A stretch of DNA of 64,000 nucleotides, from positions 36,844,501-36,908,500 of the forward strand of contig NC_091251.1 of the NCBI RefSeq assembly GCF_042477335.2. The letters are read 5' to 3'. The stretch comes from Ovis canadensis (Eukaryota; Chordata; Mammalia; Artiodactyla; Bovidae). The notes below the pieces were generated by a model. The model was not told where the DNA came from and made no database searches. It worked only from the letters and a program-made list of their open reading frames with translations. Position 1 is the first letter of the stretch. The number at the start of each line of letters is the position of its first letter. Shown one piece after another: positions 56,330 to 64,000 of the stretch. The position numbers and the translations under genes were made by a program.

Positions 56330-57289
56330 AGGTATAAAACGTTTATACCTTGGTCTTTTTTCTAGTTGTTTCAAGGTTTGAGTCATTTGTTGATGCTGGA
56401 GACTGAATAATAGTGTTTAGTATTTCTCCTTCACATACCTGCCCTGGGCATAATTATATGACATGAACATCTCTCTTACCCTGTGTCTCTATCCTCTATT
56501 TAGCAAACAGAACTACCATGGACATTACTTACTTCTGTCTTCAACATTTCCTTCTCCCATATACTTCCTCTTTCCTTCAACAGAGTGTAAGTCTTAAGTC
56601 TCACTCTTGAACAGAGTTTCATTTTAAAGTCCTCTAACCTTACAATGGCAACCCACTCCAGCGTTCTTGCCTGGACAATCCCAGGGACGGCGGAGCCTCG
56701 TGGGCTGCCATCTATGGGGTCGCACAGAGTCGGACACGACTGAAGTGACTTAGCAGCAGCAGAGAGAGCAGACAATTGCTGGGCACTTGTCATGTTTGTT
56801 TTCTCAAAGTTAAAATACCAATCAAAAGATGAGGATGGAAGAAAATCATTGTTGACTGAGCACCTGCTATGTGCCAGGAACATGCTACATATTTTATACC
56901 TAATCAGCTTTGGCTACACCCACCAATCTGGGTGGAACTCAACATGTCCCCACCATTAATGCCTAGGTCACGTCTTATCCCCTACTTAAGCGCATAAATA
57001 GTTATACATTCATCACACACAGAAACCTATTACACACAGTAGACACACACATATACTTTAAACCTATAAACAGTACACATCACATTTAAGCATAAGCTAT
57101 ATAACACACACTTAAAACACCTCTACTAATCACACAACACATACTCTGTATACATGAATACATGTCATACACATTGGAATGATATAATTTATTTAGGGAT
57201 GGAAGATCATTCAGTTTGCAAAGGTATAAGGAGAATCAATATCAGGAAAATTCCTGGGATAGTAAAAACAGAGACTCCATATGTGCAGA

Positions 57290-57320
<31 letters not shown>

Positions 57321-57520
57321 GAAGAAGAAAATTAGATAGATGAGAGCAGAAGGGTATTCCAGACAGAGAAACAACACAGGCAGTTATGAGAGCAAGAAAC
57401 CATGTGAAAAATGCTAAGTAGTTGAAAAATGTTGGCCCATAAATTTAAGGGCTCTTGATGTAGGCGGGGCCACCACTTGCAAGCACTGAACACTGAAAGC
57501 TGTGGGTGCGGGTGGACTTT
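56330..57520. other. 3' region of the EDDM3B-like gene with a SINE half
   Basis: 56644-56763 is a sense Bov-tA 3' half (caatggcaacccactccag to gacttagcagcagcag). 56990-57150 is rich in CACA-type words. 57296-57330 is an A-run grading into GAA repeats. A minus-strand AATAAA lies at 57188-57193 and could serve the EDDM3B-like gene. Confidence 0.45.
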
Positions 57521-57961
57521 CTAGTTGCTGATATCCTTTAATAACCGCATGTCCTCTATGCCGTCAACAAACCCATTCATGCCGCAATGGAATTCAATGT
57601 AGCTGTAGCTCTTGTAATCTTTGTAATTGCCTTTGCTGTTCTTCCGGATGCACTTGAGTACCTCGAAGGGATATGGGGCCCATATATATACATTTCTGTA
57701 GCTGTCTCTCCAGTTCCTCAGGCATATACGCTCAATTTTGTGCCATAAGATATAGATGAAGATGTGATAGTTCTTGTCTTTTGGAATGCCTCTTTCCCTC
57801 ATCAGATCATTGCATTTGTACTTGCTGAATTCCCAATTTGTGCTCAGGTGGTGCTGTTTCATAAATTCCCTCCAGGAAAGGTTTTGGCTGTGTACAAGGA
57901 GCCCACATAGAGGAAACAGCAGAGCCAACAGAGAGCCTAGGACCTTTAGAGTGGGTGCCAT
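57521..57961 (-). CDS. EDDM3B: Epididymal secretory protein 3 beta-like (RNase A-like fold, non-catalytic)
   Basis: 146 residues. Signal peptide about 1-25 (Leu-rich, ending LVHS), then QNLSWREFMKQHHLS. The WREFMKQH, YKCNDLMRE, FIYI and SYIEFHC segments match the EDDM3A/EDDM3B (HE3) family of sperm-maturation proteins secreted by the epididymis. One His of the RNase QH motif remains (37). The CKxxNTF lysine motif and the C-terminal PVHxD histidine are absent, and the mature part has four cysteines, not six to eight, so no ribonuclease activity is expected; this is normal for the family. One sequon (NLS, Asn27). The ATG at 57961 is chosen because a splice acceptor (gatccacag) ends 18 bp upstream; an upstream in-frame ATG (58012) would lie in the intron. 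The gene order with RNASE6 agrees with the human cluster. Whether it is the A or B paralogue cannot be settled. Confidence 0.82.
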   Translation of the reverse strand: MAPTLKVLGSLLALLFPLCGLLVHSQNLSWREFMKQHHLSTNWEFSKYKCNDLMRERGIPKDKNYHIFIYILWHKIERICLRNWRDSYRNVYIWAPYPFEVLKCIRKNSKGNYKDYKSYSYIEFHCGMNGFVDGIEDMRLLKDISN

Positions 57962-58071
57962 TTCAGTCACCAGGACCACCTGTGGATCCACAGGGAAGAG
58001 AGAGGAAAGCATTATCTCACCACTGCCCTAAGAGCTGAGCTCCACCTTAAAATTCCTTTCTCTGTCAGTGT

Positions 58072-58280
58072 AGGCTGCTGCTAAGTCGCTTCAGTCGTGT
58101 CCGACTCTGTGCGACCCCATAGAGGGCAGCCTACCAGGCTCTGCTGTCCCTGGGATTCTCCAGGCAAGAACACTGGAGTGGGTTGCCATTTCCTTCTCCA
58201 ATGCGTGGAAGTGAAAAGTGAAAGTGAAGTTGCTTAGTTGTGTCCAACCCTCAGCGACCCCATGGACTGCACCTGGACCC
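58072..58280 (-). mobile_element. Bov-tA dimer-type SINE, antisense
   Basis: gctgctgctaagtcgcttc to ccatttccttctccaatgc, then a second core start (gaagttgcttagttgtgtcc). This is the joined form, also seen in sense at 63058-63336. It lies in the probable intron of the EDDM3B-like gene. Confidence 0.85.
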
Positions 58281-60439
58281 AATCTTACCATTTGGTTTCC
58301 AGGCTGGAAGATAAGTCTCATTAGATAATAAAGTTTACAAGAAATGACAATATGCTACAGCCTGTCTGAGACAAGAGCAAAGTGGTAAAAAATTAATGAA
58401 GTTTATTTTGACAGTTCCAAATACCTCTCGTCTGCCCTCTCTTCTACCTGAACTAAGGAACTTATTTCCCTTTACCTGTTTTGCATCCAGATCAATTCAT
58501 AGAGGAGTGTATATCCTTAAGAAAATGGGATTTTAAGCTTTATGTTTGTGAATTGCAAAAGGTTGTCACCTTTAAAGGGTATGCAGAAGATGAATAGAGA
58601 CTTGGGAAATATTTTCTCAGCAGGAGGCTTTGGTTCCCTGAAATCCTAGGCTGCAGCTACACTGACTCTGAAAGATGTTGCTTCCAGGATCTTGTCTTCC
58701 TTATGACACTTCCCCAAAGCTTGTGAAACAGGCTATCACTCCTGACTACACACACCCCTTCTCAGAAGACATTTCCCTAATTATTGTCATTATAAATGAT
58801 CTTGATCTGTTTTTAAGAACGTCATCACAATGAGCTCCAATTTTGAAATATTGTTCTAATGAATCAGGTACCAAGATTTAAATTGCCCTCACAAGAGCTA
58901 CTCTGTTCAAAATTAGGGCAGAGAGTTGCTTGAAAAAGTCTCCCCCTTAAACTAGCTCTCTGCCCTCATTTACCATGAGGACTATACCTGGCCCTGTGGA
59001 ATGTCTATCCTAGTTCTCAACTCTGAGCATGATGCCCCAAAATGGGACTAATCATCTGTCCTTCAGACTTGTGAGAGTCTATGAGATACATGCATTGAGA
59101 GCATTTGTGAGAATGTCAAGCGCTACATCAAACACACCATAAGGGATAGGTGCCTTCTTTTTTGTGATACCCTGTCCCTGGCTCAAAAGGCCTAAATAGG
59201 ATGAGAAGACCAGGATTCAAGCTGCTTCAGTGTATAGTTGGCCCTCTGTATCCACCTGTTCTGCACCCAGGGATTCAATAAACCACAACCATAAATTAAA
59301 AATATATACAGAAAAAAAATCCTGAAAGTTCTAAAAAGTAACACTTGAATTTGCTTTGTGCTGCCAGCTAATTCCATAGCATTTATATTGTATTTACAGC
59401 TATTTACATAAAATTTAAATTGTATTAGGTATGATAAGTAATGTAGAGATGATTAAAATATATAGATTAAATGCAAATGCTATGCCATTTTATATAAGGG
59501 ACTTGATGCCTGGATTTTGGGACCCTGGGCATGGGGGTCCTGGACCAATGCTCCATAGATATCAAGAGACAATGATATTATGCTCAGGAAGATTGAGGAG
59601 GAGCGGGATGGGTGGAAGAGTGGGGAGAGGCTCTAAGAATTGTATCAGTGAGATTAATACGGAATTGAATTCAGGTCGTTGGTACTTACAAGTCGGATCA
59701 CTGTCTGTTCTTAATCCCACCTTCTTAATTTCCCCTTCCAGCATACCTGGGCCTTTCCCTCTAAGCATCCTCAGCACCAGCCCTTCTAACCATAACTCAC
59801 CCTATTTAGATCCAACACTCCTGTCACTGGTCGAAGTGGGGATCAGTTTATGGATCTGAAGAGCAGAGAGTGTGTGTCTTTCCCCTTTCCTTAGAGCCAA
59901 GAAGTCCCAAAAGTGAAGGAAGGATGGAAGGAATAGCAGTGGGAGGTACTGCACGCTGACTGCTTGGCAGCAGTTGTGGGGAGGGGATAAGACAGACTTC
60001 CCATGAGAACCAGTTCCTGCATCTTCTCATCTAGCACAATTGGGTTCACTCTGAGAATAGCCTGGAGCAAAGGAGTCAAACTTCAAAGACTGACCTGTGG
60101 GCATTAAGAAATTATAAGGCTCTGGATAACCCCAGAGGGGGATTATCAGGAGACAACCAGAGATTCGGCTCCTAAACTGGTTTCCCAACAAAATTCTAGA
60201 AGAAATTCCCTGGATGCTTATGTTCCAGGGGAATTTAAGTGAGGGAAACTACACCTGAAATTGGAAACTTCTGGACTTTCATTGAGAATTGAAAAGTGTC
60301 TAGTCAAAGGCACATTTTGCAGATAAAGTGAGATCCTCAAATGTGTTTTCTATTAATATTTTTCTTCAAGGGCTGTTTCTAGCTAAGTCTCCTTGGCTGA
60401 ATTTCTGACTGGGCCACCTTGTTATCAGAGTATCACGTA
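58281..60439. other. Unassigned stretch
   Basis: No gene or confidently named repeat. An upstream exon of the EDDM3B-like gene is expected on this side but I could not place it. Confidence 0.3.
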
Positions 60440-61025
60440 GTGTAGCAGAATATAACCCCCAAAGTATGCCTCTGAGGGGAGTAACATTTGCCTCCCCAAA
60501 ATATGTCTCTTTTGCAGGTGGATTATTTTGAGCTGGAAACAATCAAGGTCCAACAGATTTTGAAAGAACATTTGACCTTCTTCCTAACTACCTAAAAGAG
60601 TTATGGACAAAGAATATCACCTACCATTCCAGGAAACAAAGGATGCTGAGGCCATCAAGCCAGCAGTCATTGCAGTAGTTGAATTCAGGATGGAGATAAA
60701 CAGGCCTAGATAGTTGAGGTGTATATCAGGGAAAGATTTTGGTGAGTCTAGACTCTTGCATCTTTCTGTACAGGAAAAGTGCTAAATTTGTTAAACTTGA
60801 GTTGCCTGGTTTTTCTTTAGTTAACAGGAATCTCTTGATGTTCCAACTATTTGTGGCTTTTTTGAGGAAAAGTTCCTATATATCCTGGTTCTTCCCTTAC
60901 TTCCTTAAAACAGTCCCTCAGAGCTGAGAGGCTGTCTCCCAAGCTTAAGTCCTCAGTAAGTCCACTGCATAAAACATAATTCTCAACTTTTAGATTGTGA
61001 ATTTTTTTCAGTCAACACAATGTAG
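60440..61025 (+). mobile_element. Old LTR-like sequence, sense
   Basis: 'aacccccaaagtatgcctc', gattattttgagctggaaac, and at the far end cagagctgagaggctgtc followed by a T-rich run and 'tcagtcaacaca', the order of an ERV LTR with U5 at the end. Confidence 0.5.
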
Positions 61026-61499
61026 AGGACTTATTTCAGGAAGAGAGCTATCACCATGGATAATTACAGCATAATATGAACTAGATGTGTAGACAGGGAG
61101 GTCTGTTAAAGTCTGTTAATTTTTTTCTCTGTTCCCATGGTCTCTGCAAGGCTTAACAAATATTTATTGACCAAATGTTTGCTCCTTTCAAATTCTGCTG
61201 AATTGCTCCCTTCCCTTTGTAGTCCCCAAATACTATCCCCAACTTTTGCCTTTAGCTAAAAATGTTATTTGAGGTAGCAGCTTAGTCCATTTGTCAATTT
61301 TTACTCATCTTTCCTGGGTACCTCCTATGCATATGGGAAATATCCATGTTGTTAAGCTTCTGTTTGTTTTTTGTTAAAAAAATTAATAAATAGAAATCTC
61401 ATTTAAATGGAGTCAGGAGACCAGAAGGGGAAGCTTTCACACTCTACAAGGATAGCAGAGCCAATGGGAAGAAGAAAGATTGCCTCTTCTGGCTCAGAT

Positions 61500-61860
61500 C
61501 TTAAGAGACTGTTGCGATTCGGCCAAAGAAAAGTCACATGCTCTTTGCTTACTGTAGCCCTCTCAACTTCCTTTTCCCCTATATAAAAGAGTTCTCCTCT
61601 CCATTTTTGCTGAGGATTTGCATGTGGCTTACCATGGTTGCTTACCCAAACTTGCAATTCTTTGCTGATCCCCAATAAACTTTTTTTTTTTTTGCTGGAA
61701 AAAAGCCTGGTGGTCTGATTGTCTTAGGGCAACACTTGCCCTTGTTAATTTATTTTTTATTACAGAGGGAACACAGACAGAACATAGAAGGTAGAGGAAA
61801 AATGATTTTTCTTGTCCTAGAGTTAGAATATTTAGTTATATCCAGAACTTATCTTCAAAA
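61500..61860 (+). mobile_element. Old LTR 3' part, sense
   Basis: 'cctatataaaagagttctc' (TATA region), 'ccccaataaactttttttt' (AATAAA) and 'ttattacagagggaacac' end, parallel to 43400-43470. Confidence 0.55.
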
Positions 61861-61914
61861 CTTGTTAGCAGCAATGCCATCTTCTTTCTTCTCTCTTTTT
61901 GGCAATGTGGGTTG

Positions 61915-62455
61915 ACTTCAGTTCAGTTCAGTTCAGTTCAGTTGTTCAGTCATGTCTGATTCTTTGCAACCCCATGAACTGTAGTACACGAGGCTTTCCT
62001 GTCCATCAACAACTCCCAAAGTTTACTCAAACTCATGTCCATTGAGTTGGTGATGCCACCCAACCATCTCATCCTCTGTCATCCCCTTTTCCTTCTGCCT
62101 TCAATCTTCCCCAGCATCAGGGTCTTTTCAAATGAGTCAGTTCTTCACATCAGGTGGCCAAAGTATTGGAGTTTCAGCTTCAGCATCAGTTCTTCCAATG
62201 AATATTTAGGACTGATTTCCTCTAGGATGGACTGGTTGGATCACCTTGTGGTCCAAGGGACTCTCAAGAGTCTTCTGCAACACCACAGTTCAAAAGCATC
62301 AATTCTTCAGTGCTCAGCTTTCTTTATAGTCCAACTCTCACATCCATACATGACTACTAGAAAAACCATAGCTTTGACTAGACAGACCTTTGTTTGCAAA
62401 GTAATGTCTCTGCTTTTTAATATGCTGTTTAGGTTTGTCATAACTTTTCTTCCAA
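61915..62455 (-). mobile_element. BovB 3' end, antisense, with (TTCAG)n tail
   Basis: Tail repeats agttcagttcagttcagttc at 61918, then the C-terminal coding part in antisense up to 'cataacttttcttccaag'. Confidence 0.92.
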
Positions 62456-62461
62456 GAAGGG

Positions 62462-62560
62462 TTGACTTGCAGGATCCCGATTCCTCCACCAAGGATCTAA
62501 CCCATCCTCCCCACAATGAAAACTCAGAATCCCAACCACCGGACTACCAGGGAATCCCCT
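62462..62560 (-). mobile_element. CHR-2-type SINE remnant, antisense
   Basis: 'gcaggatcccgattcctcc', 'accaccggactaccaggg' and 'aatcccc' are the end blocks of an antisense CHR-2. Confidence 0.55.
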
Positions 62561-63057
62561 TGTTTCTTCTCTTCAAATGGGAAATAAGTCATCAGGGTTA
62601 GATGGGAACATGCTGGTATTTACAGAAACCCTGGTGCAATTTAAGCCCTAGCTCATTATTCGCCTGAATAATGGGGAATTGGGCACCAACAGATTGGATA
62701 GGGGTTGTCTCAGGGAACATTGTAAATCCAACTACTCTCTAGTTCTTTGGGTGAATGAAGAGGGGGAGTAAAAAGACAAGAATTCTGGGCACCTGGGTAT
62801 GGAGGACTTGAGAGATGATTCTAAGAAAAGATAAAATGGCCATCATGTTCCCATTCATTTCAAGAGTTCCCAGCACTGATGCCCTAAATCAAGCAGTGGC
62901 TCAAGGAGTGTAGGAGCTGGAGGGAGACACTACAAGGGCTCATGTGTGATGCTGCAAACTACAAAAGACCCATTTTATGTCTTCTAATAGCTCTTTTTCT
63001 GGGAAAAATCCCAAATTAAATTATTCTAAGAAGTTAAATGAGGGGCAATAGTTTCTC
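62561..63057. other. Unassigned stretch
   Basis: No gene or named repeat recognised. Confidence 0.35.
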
Positions 63058-63336
63058 TTCCGGAGAAGGCAATGGCAACCCACTTCAGTACTCTTGCCTG
63101 GAAAATCCCATGGACAGAGGAGCCTGGTGGGCTGCAGTCCATGGGGTCGCTAAGAGTCGGATGCGACTGAGCAACTTCACTTTCACTTTTCACTTTCATG
63201 CATTGGAGAAGGAAATGGCAACCCACTCCAGTGTTCATGCCTGGAGAATCCCAGGGGCGGCGGAGCTGGGGGGCTGCCGTCTATGGGGTCGCACAAGTCG
63301 GACACGACTGACGCGACTTAGCAGCACCAGCAGCAG
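63058..63336 (+). mobile_element. Bov-tA dimer-type SINE, sense
   Basis: Two cores in a row: the first from gagaaggcaatggcaacc to 'cgactgagcaacttcac', then a second from ggagaaggaaatggcaacc to 'acgcgacttagcagcacc'. Confidence 0.9.
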
Positions 63337-63382
63337 CTTCTCTTCAGTTTGCAGTTGCTTCACTACCGTTAGCTCAAAATAA

Positions 63383-63592
63383 AGTGAATGAAAGTGAAGT
63401 CGCTCAGTTGTGTCCGACTCTTTGCGACCTCATGGACTGTAGCCTACCAGGCTCCTCCGTCCATGGAATTTTCCAGGCAAGAGTACTGGAGTGGGTTGCC
63501 ATTTCCTTCTCCAGGGGATCTTCCTGACCCAGGGATTGAACCCAGGTCTCCTGCATTGCAGGCAGACGCTTTACAGTCTGAGCCCCCAGGGA
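63383..63592 (-). mobile_element. Bov-tA SINE, antisense, with exact 12-bp duplication
   Basis: Nearly consensus. agctcaaaataa is exact at 63371-63382 and 63593-63604. It faces the dimer SINE 46 bp away. Confidence 0.95.
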
Positions 63593-63727
63593 AGCTCAAA
63601 ATAACCCCCATGCCAAAGCAGCACGTCTTATGAAGGACTCTTCTGAACCCCTAGTTTTTAAAACAGGTGGGCAATATAGCAGTGTATACATAAAATGTGC
63701 TAACAGAGTAAATCCTATGGATTCTCA

Positions 63728-63770
63728 CCACACACACACACACACACACCCACACACGCACACACACACG
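63728..63770. repeat. (CA)n microsatellite
   Basis: CA run with CC and GC interruptions. A second, shorter CA run is at 63917-63937. Confidence 0.95.
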
Positions 63771-64000
63771 AAAGGGTAATCACGTGAAGTGGTAAATTTG
63801 TTAACTTGATTATAGTGATCATCTCAGGATATATATGTAAACCAAATCAAGGTGTACATCTGAAATATAAACAATATATGTCAGCTACAATTCAAATGCT
63901 TTCAGTTCAGTCCTTTCACACACACACACACACACTCTCCTTCTTTAGTAGCTAATGTCTTTATACATCTCTGTTCCCCAATTTGTTTCTAAATATTCAA

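Noticed and set aside
57962-58012. Upstream in-frame ATG of the EDDM3B-like gene, adding 17 residues
   Set aside because: It lies upstream of a good splice acceptor and would precede a normal signal peptide.

Overview
This window is nuclear DNA from a ruminant, most likely sheep or goat. About half or more of it is recognisable ruminant retroelement sequence: BovB (RTE) LINEs, Bov-tA tRNA-derived SINEs, CHR-2 SINEs, artiodactyl L1 and a BTLTR1-like LTR. The translated pancreatic ribonuclease carries the caprine residues Ser3, Ser19, Gln37 and Glu103 in place of the cattle Thr, Ala, Lys and Asn. The locus is part of the RNase A superfamily cluster (human 14q11.2; cattle chromosome 10), read in the opposite orientation to the human map.

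Genes, left to right: (1) positions 1-333, minus strand, the first 111 codons of an RNASE7/RNASE8-like ribonuclease, cut by the window edge and carrying one extra cysteine; (2) RNASE1, plus strand, with a TATA-like box at 34632, a non-coding first exon ending at 34708, a 733-bp intron, a one-exon CDS at 35467-35907 and an AATAAA at 36227; (3) RNASE6, minus strand, CDS 45272-45736, with a 5' UTR intron; (4) an epididymal protein 3 (EDDM3B-like) gene, minus strand, CDS 57521-57961, an RNase-fold secreted protein without the catalytic residues. All four share the cluster layout of an intronless CDS. A splice acceptor is visible just before the ATG in RNASE1, RNASE6 and the EDDM3B-like gene. All encode small secreted proteins: a digestive/vascular RNase, two host-defence type RNases and an epididymal secretory protein. 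They are separate transcription units, not an operon.

Repeats: 1.0-3.7 kb is a BovB copy split into two opposite-facing halves; 13.49-21.21 kb is a nearly complete L1 with a 15-bp target-site duplication, a 5' UTR, ORF1 (one 1-bp deletion) and ORF2 (one amber codon); 24.3-26.1 kb is a GC-rich block with ~40-bp tandem units fused to the reverse-transcriptase half of BovB; 28.2 kb is a short BovB with a 17-bp duplication; 31-34.5 kb is a dense SINE/LTR cluster ending about 110 bp upstream of the RNASE1 promoter; 39.6-39.9 kb is a 36-bp minisatellite inside a SINE; 41.08-41.63 kb is a solo BTLTR1-like LTR flanked by a 4-bp duplication. A perfect 42-bp palindrome lies at 12068-12109. No bacterial, viral-coding or CRISPR content was seen, and nothing that amounts to a new biological system. 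The most unusual items are the odd-cysteine RNASE7/8-like gene, the inverted BovB, the L1 with only two visible lesions, the BovB composite, the palindrome and an unassigned GC-rich exon-like block at 43.6-43.9 kb. Family names for repeats come from recognition of their diagnostic sequence, not from a database search.
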